In this document: positions 9,726-19,274 of the stretch, in pieces
Layout: every line of letters starts with the position of its first letter
How positions within the stretch are numbered: the first letter of the stretch is position 1
Origin: UBA11606 sp965243715
Lineage (GTDB): Bacteria; Actinomycetota; Acidimicrobiia; Acidimicrobiales; Aldehydirespiratoraceae
Assembly (NCBI GenBank): GCA_965243715.1
Contig: CBDEVU010000017.1
Span: 434,001-498,000, forward strand
Length of the DNA: 64,000 nucleotides
Reading direction: 5' to 3'
Translations under genes and position numbers: made by a program
Notes under the pieces: generated by a model
What the model was told of the DNA's origin: nothing
Database searches by the model: none
What the model saw: the letters and a program-made list of their open reading frames with translations, nothing else

Positions 9726-12700
9726 CTACGCCGTAAGATCCCAAGCAGTGTCGAGGGTATCTCTGGTGGTCGCGCTAAGGCGGCACAGTCCGTATTCTTC
9801 AAGCACCGATCGATAGCATTCCTCACGCTCCGCGCCCCGCACACGATGTCTCGCTAGGCGTGCCGCCAATTCCGCGGGCGGTACGTTATGAATGTCCCGC
9901 CCGCCCAACTCTCGCTCCCTGTATTCGGCTTGCTCCGGAAGTCGAAAGGTCAGAAGCTTGTAACCCTCTTGACTAGTTGGATTATCAGCCCGGATTCGCC
10001 CTTGCTCCACTAATGAGCTTATAGATGAATTGATCGCTGACCGGATTAGGTTAGACCCCCTCGTTCTGCCACTGGCTTTGTTGTATACCTGTATCAAGCG
10101 TCCACCCATGATCGGGCCCTCCACCGCGACAATACGAACTACCCATTCGCAGATCTCCAAGCGGGTTGCGGTCGTCGCCAGTGGAGTATCCTCCGTGAAA
10201 CTCTCATAAGGTGCGAGGGAGTACGACTCCCGGGACGACGACTCCTGCGTCGACGATGCTTGGGGCGGGTCCAGTGGGAGCAGTTCATCATCAACTGCAT
10301 CAACCTCATCGGGAACGGGAACATGTAGTTGCTCCCAGTCCGCAACGGGTACTATCCCCTCTTCGGCCAAGCTCTTGACCAGCCGGTCAACGGCGGAGCG
10401 TCGCGAAGTATTGAAATCCGAATGATGCACTCGAAGCACCGTCCAACCACACCGCTCTAGATCATGTTGACGTTCCCTGTCCGCGAGGTATTGCTCTGCG
10501 GTGTCGTGATGGGGACCGTCGTACTCCACGGCCACTTGTCCAACTTGGCCATAGACCACGAAATCGAGTCGATATTTATGGCCGTCCACTGGAGCGGGGA
10601 TCTGCGGTTTAAGCATATAGCCTCGCCCGACCAATTCATTGAACAGTCGCTGCTCGCTGAGCGAATCAAAGGGTTCGCATATGACATCGTCGGAGACTGG
10701 TTCCGGAACACCGGGCGCAATGCGTTGCTCCCACAGTTGATCTTGTTTGAGGGCGTAATCAAGATAGTCACGCCTGACATCGCCCGGTTTGTAACCCTGC
10801 GGACCACACGAATAAAAGACACGCATCTGCTGACGGGCTCGAGAGGTCGCTACGTTCATTTGGTTGAGCGTGGTGCTATCAAAGCTGCGAGTCCCATGCG
10901 TTTTACCGGGTTCGAGCACCATGTCAGACATCGCGAGGTAGATCAGGTCGCGTTGGGCACCTTGGAACTCGTAAGGTCCACCCACTCTTATCTGGTATTT
11001 TTCCACCAAGTCGGCTAATTGATCGTAAACCGCTTGTCTGATCTTACGAACATGGTCCGGTTTACGTGCAATGATACCAACACTCTGCATCCAGTCCGGT
11101 GCTTCGTTCAGCATCTGAACAAGATCATCAACTAAGCCCTGGACCTGTGGCCCCTCCGACCCTCCGCCCGTCGCGGCAATGCCGACGATAGGCTTAGGCC
11201 GGCTGCTTTTCGTACCGGTAAGGATTTCCAGTTCAACTCCCGCTAAGTCATGATAAACGGATTCTTGAGCCCAACCAATAATTTCGGGTGGGCATCGGAA
11301 ATGTTCGGTAAGGCTGACCCTATCCACGGCAACCGCAGCTACATCCCACAGCGAATTACCCGGCATCAAACGATCGCCCAAATGAGGGTCGGAAATCTGC
11401 TTCCGCGCCTTCTCCTGGAGATCATAGGCTGTGAAACTCGGGGGTGATGTTTGATAGGGATCGCCAACGATCGTTACCTTATCGGCCATTTGCAGCACAA
11501 AAGCTGAAGTCAAGGGCGACTGCGAGGCTTCGTCCACGATGACAACGTCAAAGGGTAGATCTCCGGAAATGGTACTTTTACCAAACGTTTCTGCGGCCTG
11601 GTCTAAAGACATCACCCACGCTGGAACTGCGTCAAGGCAGGCCTTCAGGGCGCGCTCAACGGCCTTGAGCTTGCTACGATAGCTCTTCGCCGTGACAGTC
11701 TTAGGAATCTTACCTTGCGCATCCGCGAACTGACGCAAGGCTCGGCCCAAATCTGGTTTCCGCTGGAGTTGTTCATGGACCCGAAGCCACGCATCTGCGG
11801 TAACCAAGTCACGCACTTTCCTTTGGAAGGTTGCCTCTACCTCATCTAGTTCCTTGAGGATCGTCTCCCTAGTAACGTCTATCTCGACGGCCCCCACCGT
11901 ATATCCCCATCGCATGGCCGCACGAAGGTTCTCTAGATGCAAGACCGCCGCCTCTGGATCGGTCTCTAGATCAGCGGCATAGAGGGGCACGACGACCTTG
12001 AGTCTTTCGAGGACAGCGCGCGCATTTTGCGCTCGGAGTTGAAGATAGTGAACCCTCTTGAACCTCTCCACTAACGCATGCCATGCCGATGAATCGGCCT
12101 GTTCATCCAGTGCCTTGAGAGCAGCGGTAATCTGCTCGGTATCCTCTTTCAGGTCGATAGCTCTCAACCTGTCCAGTTTTATGTGGCGTTGTGCCGCCTC
12201 TTGTCGAGTCTGCGCTGCCGCCCAACGCACAGCTTGGGCATCAGCGTAAAGGTCGACTGCAGACCATCCGTCGGCTAGTTTTACCCCTGCGCCTTGAACC
12301 TTTGCAAGGGCCGAGGCAATTCGATCTATTGTTTCCAGCGCTCCTTCCACATCATCATGCAGTATCCGAGCGATGACTGCCGCTTGCGTACTGCTCGAAG
12401 TATCAAGATCATCAGAAAACTTACCCCATTCCTCTAACAGCTTTTCATGAGTTAGCCGTACTTGAGCATAAGTGTATGCCAGCACTGCCTCCTCTCTAGT
12501 ATCAATGACTGATCCATCTACGGTGACGCCCTTGAGATTCTCTTCCGCTTCTTTGACTTGTTTTGACCGCGGCCATTTTCGTAAGGTTTTACCAGGCTTA
12601 ATCTCTTCAACAAGAACGGTCGATGCTCCGTTAATAACAGCGGCGGAGACCCCACCGCTATCAACGTTGTGATCCGCTAACTCGTTAAGTGCCCTATCGA

Positions 12701-14759
12701 CTTTGGCCAGGGCTTTCGACGAGCGTCCCATACGACGGCGCCAGATCTCGAGAGTTCCGTCGGAGGCAGCGGCCAATAAATCCAGTAGATGGTATTTATT
12801 TGACTCCTCAATACTACGGACCCATTCCGCAGCTTCCGTTATTACGTTAGCAATCTCCGAGTTGGTGTCAAGGTCGTTAGGAGCAGTCGCCACCGCCTCA
12901 CGGTGGCGATATTCATTCAACTCACCGAGCTTCTCCCTCGCGTCAGTTAGTTCTGCCGCAAGGTGATCACTCTTCGCCAGACTCAAAAACGCTTCGAGAT
13001 CGGGAAGTTCCCTTCCCAAGCCTTCGGCCGCTTGCTCCTCAGGATCGACAAGATGAAACAATAGCTCTAACTCCTCGTCGGAGATAGACAACTCAACGCT
13101 CGCTGGGCAATCCTTGAACCATTCGTACAAAGGGCGATCGCGCTCAACGGCCGATGCGACAGTTTCGAGATCACCCACATAGGGGGCTACATCAAAGCGT
13201 AGCGATTTCTCGGCATCCCAGTGCTGAGTAAGATCGTTCAATAACTCGATTCTACGCGATCGGAGGCTTTCTAATTCACTGGTGAGATCCTCGACTAGCT
13301 TTTCTCGATCCGGTATAGTTGACTCCTGTTTCACCGCGCTTATCCGCTTGATCGACTGAGACAGTCGTTTCTTGTCACGTGCAGTACCCCGCAGGATCGG
13401 AACAACTAGATCTTGCAGATCATCAATAATCTTCCCACGTACCTCGTGAAGGGCTTCTTCCTTCTCCGCGGTTATAAGCACCCGCTTTCCTTGGGCGAGT
13501 AGATGACCAACTAGGTTGGCAATGGTATACGTCTTGCCGGTTCCGGGCGGGCCGAACACTACGGTGAGAGGATTCCGCTCCATCGAGAGCGCTATCTGGC
13601 GCTGGGCCCGCGAAGACGCTTGCGGAAGCAGCAATTCTGGATGAAAACGATCCTCAATCTCCGCCCCGTGGGGCAGAGTTGCCCGTTGTGCCTCGTTTAT
13701 CGTGACCAAGGATTCCATCGCCGTAGTAAACGAACCTTGTTCCGCCAACCCCTCAAGAAGATCCACCCGCGCCCGAAAGGTCCGCTTGCGGATTCCGACC
13801 ATTGGGGCGAAGGTCACCGTCAACTCATCCGCTTGGTTATCGGACGGCAGGCTGGGACTGGTAATCCATTTTCCCCGTCCACTCGTTTTAGGCATGCTTA
13901 GCACGAAAGCATTTATGGGCTTAGTTAGAGCTGAACTATCAAACAGTTCATCCATATTTTCTAGAGCTTCTTTTAGCTTATCTGCCTCCGACTGATTCGG
14001 TAAATTCGCCTGTGGTAACATGTCCGTTTCAACACGTATATCCAAGTCATCATACTTGATTTCAATCCGTGCCTGATTGGGATCAAGGCTAATCTCAGCC
14101 GGGATAGTTACAAGGGGACGCTCGACCGCAGATGCAGCAGACCCCGACTCAAATATCGCCAATCCCAGAAAATATTCATATTGCTCCGGATCGGTTTGCA
14201 ACAACTGCCGTGCCTCCCAGCAGGCCGTGTATATCTCCATCACCTGCTTTTCAACTAGATACTTAGGTCGCCATAGGTCGAGCGCCACTTCGTATTCCTC
14301 GGCAGCAGTCTCTATAGCGGAATTATCGATGGCAGGATTGGCGGGTATTTCTTCTTCGTAAAGTGATGGACGAGGCGGTGGGAAATCGTTACGGCGCGGA
14401 TCGAACTTGACCCCATGTCCCTGAGCCCACAACAGCCAGTCATGGGGAGGAGCAGGGGGTGGGGATATCTCCGGACGAGTAATCGAAAACGCAACATCAG
14501 GGTCTAGTTGGTGGGCCTCGTTTAGAAATGATTTCACGAGGTGGTGGGCAGGAGCGTCGGCCAAATACAGCGTGGCGTCACGCGTAGCTTCGGGGCAGTC
14601 CTTCTTCCACTGCTCAATAGTGCGAGTACTTTTCTTCAGCTTCTGGCGAGCCAAAGTAGCAAAGTACTCGAACATCTCTTTCGTCAACTGCTTACTCAAA
14701 CTCAATCCTGACCATAACCGCTTCAACTTTACCCGACAGTTGGATAGAACCGCGGCCAC
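9726..14759 (-). CDS. Giant superfamily 1 DNA/RNA helicase with C-terminal endonuclease domain
   Basis: A 1677-residue protein of the large AAA_11/AAA_12 (DNA2/NAM7-like) class. Walker A FGPPGTGKT is near residue 400, Walker B VIVDEASQS near 1072, then VGDPYQTSPPS, LTEHFRCPPEI near 1153, and a final NVATSRARQQM motif. After the helicase comes a Vsr/DUF559-like nuclease domain near residues 1375-1455, with SEQRLFNEL, RLDFVVYG and VEYDGPHHD, which supply an E-D-ExD-type active site. A C-terminal winged-helix-like region (VEGPIMGGRLIQVY…) resembles DUF3320. A long coiled-coil-rich insertion fills residues 480-1000. Proteins built this way are common in defence islands and probably unwind and cut foreign DNA (inference). 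Start is taken as GTG 14759; a later ATG (MFEYFATL…) is possible. It runs convergently with the Dpd-like operon, 30 bp apart, and is intact. Confidence 0.85.
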   Translation of the reverse strand: MAAVLSNCRVKLKRLWSGLSLSKQLTKEMFEYFATLARQKLKKSTRTIEQWKKDCPEATRDATLYLADAPAHHLVKSFLNEAHQLDPDVAFSITRPEISPPPAPPHDWLLWAQGHGVKFDPRRNDFPPPRPSLYEEEIPANPAIDNSAIETAAEEYEVALDLWRPKYLVEKQVMEIYTACWEARQLLQTDPEQYEYFLGLAIFESGSAASAVERPLVTIPAEISLDPNQARIEIKYDDLDIRVETDMLPQANLPNQSEADKLKEALENMDELFDSSALTKPINAFVLSMPKTSGRGKWITSPSLPSDNQADELTVTFAPMVGIRKRTFRARVDLLEGLAEQGSFTTAMESLVTINEAQRATLPHGAEIEDRFHPELLLPQASSRAQRQIALSMERNPLTVVFGPPGTGKTYTIANLVGHLLAQGKRVLITAEKEEALHEVRGKIIDDLQDLVVPILRGTARDKKRLSQSIKRISAVKQESTIPDREKLVEDLTSELESLRSRRIELLNDLTQHWDAEKSLRFDVAPYVGDLETVASAVERDRPLYEWFKDCPASVELSISDEELELLFHLVDPEEQAAEGLGRELPDLEAFLSLAKSDHLAAELTDAREKLGELNEYRHREAVATAPNDLDTNSEIANVITEAAEWVRSIEESNKYHLLDLLAAASDGTLEIWRRRMGRSSKALAKVDRALNELADHNVDSGGVSAAVINGASTVLVEEIKPGKTLRKWPRSKQVKEAEENLKGVTVDGSVIDTREEAVLAYTYAQVRLTHEKLLEEWGKFSDDLDTSSSTQAAVIARILHDDVEGALETIDRIASALAKVQGAGVKLADGWSAVDLYADAQAVRWAAAQTRQEAAQRHIKLDRLRAIDLKEDTEQITAALKALDEQADSSAWHALVERFKRVHYLQLRAQNARAVLERLKVVVPLYAADLETDPEAAVLHLENLRAAMRWGYTVGAVEIDVTRETILKELDEVEATFQRKVRDLVTADAWLRVHEQLQRKPDLGRALRQFADAQGKIPKTVTAKSYRSKLKAVERALKACLDAVPAWVMSLDQAAETFGKSTISGDLPFDVVIVDEASQSPLTSAFVLQMADKVTIVGDPYQTSPPSFTAYDLQEKARKQISDPHLGDRLMPGNSLWDVAAVAVDRVSLTEHFRCPPEIIGWAQESVYHDLAGVELEILTGTKSSRPKPIVGIAATGGGSEGPQVQGLVDDLVQMLNEAPDWMQSVGIIARKPDHVRKIRQAVYDQLADLVEKYQIRVGGPYEFQGAQRDLIYLAMSDMVLEPGKTHGTRSFDSTTLNQMNVATSRARQQMRVFYSCGPQGYKPGDVRRDYLDYALKQDQLWEQRIAPGVPEPVSDDVICEPFDSLSEQRLFNELVGRGYMLKPQIPAPVDGHKYRLDFVVYGQVGQVAVEYDGPHHDTAEQYLADRERQHDLERCGWTVLRVHHSDFNTSRRSAVDRLVKSLAEEGIVPVADWEQLHVPVPDEVDAVDDELLPLDPPQASSTQESSSRESYSLAPYESFTEDTPLATTATRLEICEWVVRIVAVEGPIMGGRLIQVYNKASGRTRGSNLIRSAINSSISSLVEQGRIRADNPTSQEGYKLLTFRLPEQAEYRERELGGRDIHNVPPAELAARLARHRVRGAEREECYRSVLEEYGLCRLSATTRDTLDTAWDLTA

Positions 14760-14788
14760 TCCGAGACTACCACAACCGCCCTAACCCG

Positions 14789-14822
14789 ACGGTCCACCTA
14801 CCGGCACGGTCCACCTACTGGC
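14789..14822. repeat. Two tandem 17-bp units
   Basis: Two adjacent 17-bp units (14789-14805 and 14806-14822) differ at one base. They cover the last codons and the stop of the antitoxin-like gene, so its C-terminal residues (SVPVGGPCR) are encoded by the repeat. Probably a replication-slippage duplication. Confidence 0.8.
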
Positions 14823-15430
14823 ACGCTCCGCGCCGACAATGCGGGGGCGAGGTCGCTCCAGCGCTCACGGGTTGCGATATGGTGCTCCTCAGAGATCTGG
14901 TCGGCTATCAGGTCAGGCCGGATCTTGCCTTCATCCGCCAGGTCACAAGCCACTGCGGCGACATCTTCCCAGCCTGTGTCAATCACTGAAGGGCCAGCTC
15001 TCAACACTTCCAGCAACGCGACCTCGCACGGTCGCAACTCGCGCATACGCCGGCCCAACGAACGCTCAGTGAAACGCACCGCCGGCCACGGTTTCGGCGC
15101 CCGAATCGGAACCGCTATCGACAAGGTCGAAGGCAACTGTGTCGTCAATCCGAGCCAATGAGCCGCCGCCACACCCGCTGGCCCCGAGCCGGGGCCGCCA
15201 ACGACCAGAGCAACGTCGTAAACCTTGGGTGGAGACATTCCCAGACGAGTCTCCACTCCCTTCCAGTAAAGACCCTTGCGAACCCGCAGAAGCCCCCCCG
15301 CCACACCGATTCGCGACAGCGCCGTGTCGACCGCGCCTCGCGGGCAGGCAATGTCTTTACCCGCGACGAACGAACGCACTGGCAAACGGGCGACATGCTC
15401 CGCTACGATGGCAGCTACGGAGTCCTTCAT
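14798..15430 (-). CDS. AbiEi-like / DUF6088-type antitoxin, no toxin partner seen
   Basis: About 210 residues from the ATG at 15430. The N-terminus (VRSFVAGKDIACPRGAVDTALSRIGVAGGLLRVRKGLYWKG) is cut here by position: a short winged-helix reading domain at residues 15-55 with the R-x-x-K-G-L-Y-W ending typical of AbiEi-type and DUF6088 proteins. The following domain (ALVVGGPGSGPAGVAAAHWLGL) fits the AbiEi C-terminal region. Such proteins are transcriptional repressors and antitoxins in type IV toxin-antitoxin pairs with an AbiEii nucleotidyltransferase. No AbiEii gene is adjacent: downstream is the giant helicase. An upstream ATG at 15487 exists, but its extra codons arise from a repeat, so I use 15430. 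The gene may be an orphan or control its neighbour. Confidence 0.6.
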   Translation of the reverse strand: MKDSVAAIVAEHVARLPVRSFVAGKDIACPRGAVDTALSRIGVAGGLLRVRKGLYWKGVETRLGMSPPKVYDVALVVGGPGSGPAGVAAAHWLGLTTQLPSTLSIAVPIRAPKPWPAVRFTERSLGRRMRELRPCEVALLEVLRAGPSVIDTGWEDVAAVACDLADEGKIRPDLIADQISEEHHIATRERWSDLAPALSARSVPVGGPCR

Positions 15431-15484
15431 GGCAGGAAAGTGTAACGTAATTCTGTCAGGTGGCAAACGGGCGACATGCTCCGC
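15380..15484. repeat. 24-bp direct repeat at the antitoxin gene start
   Basis: A 24-bp sequence at 15380-15403, inside the start of the antitoxin-like gene, is repeated exactly at 15461-15484 just upstream. The offset is 81 bp, so the same peptide (AEHVARLP) appears in the upstream open frame. It could be a duplication scar or a pair of regulator binding sites. Confidence 0.8.
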
Positions 15485-15508
15485 CAAGCTTCACACCAGT
15501 GAGCCGTC

Positions 15509-16798
15509 TCAGTTTTCGTAGAGTTTGGCTTCCGGAAAAAACGCCGCGAAGGCGAACCAGAACTCGTTGCGGTGCGGGGCGATCGCTAGTTGCTCGCCTT
15601 CGAGCGGGCCATCGATGGCCTGGCCGAGCAGGGTCCAGGTGCTGCCCGTCTCAGCATCGGCGAACGTATCGTCATCGTTGGCCCGAAAGGTCAGGACTTG
15701 GTTGTTGATTTGGCGTTCATAGGCGATGCCGCTACCGATCTCCTCACTGTCGCTGATCGAACTGCCATCTAGTGCGTCGGCAGTGGTTCCGCCGAAGAAG
15801 ATAACGATCGGCCGTTGGTCAACTTCATCGTTGATCGCTGGTTGAGCCTCCAGAACGCTGAAAGGATAGGCGACTGGGCTTTGTCTACCGACGGCAACCA
15901 CTCGCTCGAGAGCTGGTAAACGGTTGTCGATCGGCCCGTTGATAAAACTGGCGATCGGTCCCCCACCGGTTGAGTAGCCGTCGTACGGATTCAGGCCGTA
16001 GTTGCTGATAGCGAAGCCAGTCTCACGCGACAACGAAAGGCCGTCAGGGTGGGCTAGTTCGAAGTCGCCGAAGGACACGATGGACGTTGGCACCACCTCG
16101 AGATCGGTACCGGCATAGCGGCCAACGACTGCCTCGCCGGTGATTTGCTGCCAGAGGCTGTCGGTTAGATCGTCCCACATGACTAGGTCACTGTTTCGCA
16201 AAAGTCCGCTGACCCCGAAGCGAAGTACTTCACCCGAGACGCGCCGGTCGAATGTCACTGCGGTGTTGCAAAGCGGACAGTAGGTGATAGCAATCGGGAT
16301 ATCGCCGATTCGATCGTTGATGATCTCGTGGCGGGTCAAAATGCCCAGCGGGTAAAAACGCGCTTCCCCCGCGAAGACCACCAGAGCACCGGGATCGTTC
16401 GGGCCAAGCCAATCAATTCCGGAAGCAACCGTCTCGAACTTCGGAACATCGACTGGTGGAATCCCGTCTCGAGGGTCGAGGCCTCTAAGGCCCGCCGCGA
16501 AATCCGACAACGGAACCGTCTGACGGGTCCAGTCTGTCCCCCACTCACCGCTAATCGACGCCGCTGCCGCAAGAAGTTCCGAGCGCGGGTCTTCTTGCTC
16601 GATACGAACCCCGTCGTCGGAAATCGTCGCCCCACCATCGAGATCAAACGGAGTTGATACTTCGGTGGGCGAATACAGGACGTCGGGGCTAGTCTCGACC
16701 GGCGGTGCCACAGTGGAGGCGCCGCCGCAAGCGACGAGGACCAACAGCGCGGCTGCTAGACCTCCCAGCCATCCCACTGACTCTCGTCGCAACACCAT
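15509..16798 (-). CDS. DUF3179 domain lipoprotein
   Basis: A 429-residue protein starting at ATG 16798. The N-terminus is a lipoprotein signal peptide (hydrophobic residues 10-22, lipobox LVAC with Cys near 24), followed by a Ser/Thr/Pro-rich linker. The main domain carries the DUF3179 signature: EIINDRIGDIPIAITYCPLC near residue 160, then CNTAVTFDRRV and GLLRNSDLVMWD. The conserved CPLC motif suggests a metal or redox site, but the function of DUF3179 proteins is not established. Expected to be anchored on the outer face of the membrane. It is divergent from the MFS gene; the 87 bp between them should hold both promoters. Confidence 0.88.
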   Translation of the reverse strand: MVLRRESVGWLGGLAAALLVLVACGGASTVAPPVETSPDVLYSPTEVSTPFDLDGGATISDDGVRIEQEDPRSELLAAAASISGEWGTDWTRQTVPLSDFAAGLRGLDPRDGIPPVDVPKFETVASGIDWLGPNDPGALVVFAGEARFYPLGILTRHEIINDRIGDIPIAITYCPLCNTAVTFDRRVSGEVLRFGVSGLLRNSDLVMWDDLTDSLWQQITGEAVVGRYAGTDLEVVPTSIVSFGDFELAHPDGLSLSRETGFAISNYGLNPYDGYSTGGGPIASFINGPIDNRLPALERVVAVGRQSPVAYPFSVLEAQPAINDEVDQRPIVIFFGGTTADALDGSSISDSEEIGSGIAYERQINNQVLTFRANDDDTFADAETGSTWTLLGQAIDGPLEGEQLAIAPHRNEFWFAFAAFFPEAKLYEN

Positions 16799-16885
16799 CA
16801 GGCCACAACCTTACCTACATCTTCGCCGCTAGCGGCCACTAGTCTCGTGAATCAACGAGACCGCCAACCCCAAGGAGCTAATGAG

Positions 16886-18136
16886 ATGGCATCGAATGCG
16901 GGGGCGAAGCCCGCCGATCGCACCCGCCGTTTCGAGTCGCTTGGGGTTCCGGAGTTCCGGCGGTTGTGGTGGGGAGGCGTGTTTGTCTTTTTGGCCATGC
17001 AAACCCAACAAATCGCTCGGAGTTGGCTGGCCTTCGAACTCACCGGAACTAACACCGCCCTCGGCGGGGTGCTAGTCGGGTTTGGCGTGGCCGGACTGAT
17101 CGCCATCCCGACGGGAGGGGTGCTAGCCGACCGTCTCAACAAACGCACCATCTTGGTCTCGACTCAGCTAATCAACACCATGGTCGCCATAGCTATCGCC
17201 GCGGCGATCGAAACAGGGGTGATCGCCTACTGGATGATCGTTGTAGCTTCGGTCGTTGGCGGCGCCACGATCTCCATCTTGGCTCCCGCTCGAATAGCGA
17301 TGACCGCCGACATCGTCGACCGCAAGATCCTCACCAACGCCATCATGCTCGGCACGATGAGCGCCCAAGCAACACGGGTGGTTGGCCCCGCCGTCGCTGG
17401 GGTAATGATCGGCATAGCCACGATCGGGGTGGAAGGCGTCTATTACCTCTCTGCTGTGCTGTCGCTCGTGGCGGTACTCTTATCCATGAAACTCCCGCTC
17501 GGAGCACCCGCCCCGCGGGCGGCCTCAACCCCTATCGCCGATCTACGAGACGGCTTGCAATACACCCGCGCCCGGCCCGAACTCGTGCGCCTGCTCACCT
17601 TGTCAGTCATCGTCGTGATGTTCGGCTTCGCCCATATTGCCTTCTTGCCCTCCCTCATCGCCGACGTGTACAACCGCGGCGCGTCCAGCCTGGGTTATTT
17701 GACCGCGGCGGCAGCCATCGGCGCGGTGATAACCGCGGTCACTCTCGCCAACACTTCCCGCGACCGACTCACCTCGTTTCAAGGCCGGTCCGCCTACGCC
17801 GTGGGTTTCTTCTTGCTGCTCTTTTCGGTGATGCCGAACTTCTACGCCTCGCTCGCGGTCATGTTCATGCTGGGCGGGGCGATGGCGGCTTTCCAGTCGC
17901 TGAACGGCTCGCTGGTCCTGTCAAGCGCCGACATGGAATATCACGGCCGGGTTCAATCGCTGGTCATGTTGAGCTACAGCGCCTTTGGTTTGGCCGCCTT
18001 ACCGTTCGGCATTATCGCTGACATGGTCGGCCTGCGCCCTACGATGTTCGCCATGGCTCTTGCCGTGATTGTCGGGGCGGGGCACAGTCAACTCTGGCGC
18101 CGCCGCCTTACCCGCCCGTCTTTCAATATCCTCTGA
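16886..18136 (+). CDS. Major facilitator superfamily transporter
   Basis: A 416-residue membrane protein with about 12 hydrophobic segments. I choose ATG 16886 because an AAGGAG ribosome site lies about 8 bp upstream; the longer frame from GTG 16847 has no such support. An MFS-type loop is visible after the second segment (GVLADRLNKRTILV), and the N-terminus (LGVPEFRRLWWGGVFVFL) is typical of the MFS group related to enterobactin exporters (MFS_3). The substrate cannot be told from sequence. It is the first of a run of co-oriented genes (SnoaL-like protein, TauE/SafE exporter, K+ channel). Confidence 0.88.
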   Translation: MASNAGAKPADRTRRFESLGVPEFRRLWWGGVFVFLAMQTQQIARSWLAFELTGTNTALGGVLVGFGVAGLIAIPTGGVLADRLNKRTILVSTQLINTMVAIAIAAAIETGVIAYWMIVVASVVGGATISILAPARIAMTADIVDRKILTNAIMLGTMSAQATRVVGPAVAGVMIGIATIGVEGVYYLSAVLSLVAVLLSMKLPLGAPAPRAASTPIADLRDGLQYTRARPELVRLLTLSVIVVMFGFAHIAFLPSLIADVYNRGASSLGYLTAAAAIGAVITAVTLANTSRDRLTSFQGRSAYAVGFFLLLFSVMPNFYASLAVMFMLGGAMAAFQSLNGSLVLSSADMEYHGRVQSLVMLSYSAFGLAALPFGIIADMVGLRPTMFAMALAVIVGAGHSQLWRRRLTRPSFNIL

Positions 18137-18145
18137 GGTTTCGCC

Positions 18146-18541
18146 ATGAACCCGCCGCCACCCGAAAGCCCGCCGCAATCCGAAAGCCCGCTGGTTCGAC
18201 TGTGGGACCAACTCTGGGTGCATGGCTCGGCGGAAGGGATAAAGGACTACGTCACTGATCCGTACGTGCGGCACTCCGCGGCGGGGACCGAGGTAATGAC
18301 GGCTACCGATTATGCCGCGAACGTGCTGTCGATATGTCGTCATATTCGAGGCACCGGCGTGGTCTTTGACTACCTCGACCAGAGCGACACTATGATCCAC
18401 GCCCGCTTCACCCTGCACGGAATCAGCGTCACCACCGGCGATGCCTTTTCGGTGGGCTGGATCGGCCAGTACCGCCTAGTAGACGGTCGTATCGCCGAGG
18501 CGTGGACATTGCGCCAGACCGATTTCTCCTGGGATGAATGA
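18146..18541 (+). CDS. SnoaL/NTF2-like fold protein
   Basis: A 131-residue protein with a Pro-rich N-terminus and then an NTF2-like core: LWVHGSAEGIKDYVTDPYVR near residues 23-42, a central ADYAANVL-type helix and a C-terminal strand pair ending YRLVDGRIAEAWTLRQTDF. The G-R-I-x-E-x-W ending is characteristic of SnoaL-like polyketide cyclase/steroid isomerase relatives. No specific catalytic residues can be named. It starts 9 bp after the MFS gene and overlaps the exporter gene by 8 bp, so it is probably cotranscribed with both. Confidence 0.75.
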   Translation: MNPPPPESPPQSESPLVRLWDQLWVHGSAEGIKDYVTDPYVRHSAAGTEVMTATDYAANVLSICRHIRGTGVVFDYLDQSDTMIHARFTLHGISVTTGDAFSVGWIGQYRLVDGRIAEAWTLRQTDFSWDE

Positions 18542-19274
18542 ATCTGAGCTGCTTTTAGTCATCCTCTTTTCACTGATCGGATCGTTCGTCAAGAGCATTA
18601 CCGGGATGGGATATGGGCTGGTGGCTATACCGTTGCTGACCCTTTCGATCGACCTCGAAACCGCGGTTGTTGTCATCGCCATACCTAACCTGCTGGTGAA
18701 CGCGGTTCTCAATCATGGCGTGCGCGAAGAACGCCCGCATATCCCTAACTTCTCACGCCTAGCGCTTCCCGCGGTTGCTGGCACGGTGGTAGGCACCCTG
18801 CTCCTAGTCAACATTCCAGAAACTCCCCTGCTCTTATTGTTGATCGCCACCATCGTCATTTTCGTCACCAACCGCTTGTTGACACCCGATTGGGTTCTCA
18901 CCGCCCGCCAGAGTCAAATCGGAGCCCCCTACGCCGGCATGACCACGGGTTTATTGCAGGGCAGCATCGGTGTGGCTGGTCCGGTCGTGGTGATGTGGTT
19001 TCACAGCCACCGTCTCCCCACTCCCCGTTTCGTGGCGTCAATAACCGCAGTCTTTTTGCTCGTGACCACAAGCCAGGCGGTGGTGCTAATAGCAACGGGA
19101 ACATTCACCCGCGACCGGCTACTGGCTGGCATTTGTGCCCTTATCGCCAGTTTGGTAGTCATTCCGTTGGGTACGTCGCTGCGGTCGCGGCTTTCCGGCC
19201 CCCGCTTCAACCACCTAGTGCTCATCTTGTTAATCTGCGGGGCTCTTTCGCTAACCTATAGGGTCATCACGTGA
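18534..19274 (+). CDS. TauE/SafE family (TSUP) membrane exporter
   Basis: A 246-residue integral membrane protein with seven or eight hydrophobic segments. The N-terminal half holds SLIGSFVKSITGMGYGLVAIPLLTL, described here by its first part (residues 12-25), and the second half repeats the pattern (GMTTGLLQGSIGVAGPVVVMW), the internal duplication typical of TauE/SafE proteins. These export sulfite, sulfoacetate or related organic anions; the substrate here is unknown. It overlaps the SnoaL-like gene by 8 bp and the K+ channel gene by 4 bp (GTGA). Confidence 0.85.
   Translation: MNESELLLVILFSLIGSFVKSITGMGYGLVAIPLLTLSIDLETAVVVIAIPNLLVNAVLNHGVREERPHIPNFSRLALPAVAGTVVGTLLLVNIPETPLLLLLIATIVIFVTNRLLTPDWVLTARQSQIGAPYAGMTTGLLQGSIGVAGPVVVMWFHSHRLPTPRFVASITAVFLLVTTSQAVVLIATGTFTRDRLLAGICALIASLVVIPLGTSLRSRLSGPRFNHLVLILLICGALSLTYRVIT

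Noticed and set aside
10464..11018. 184-codon plus-strand open frame
   Set aside because: Antisense shadow of the nuclease part of the giant helicase, no domain signature.
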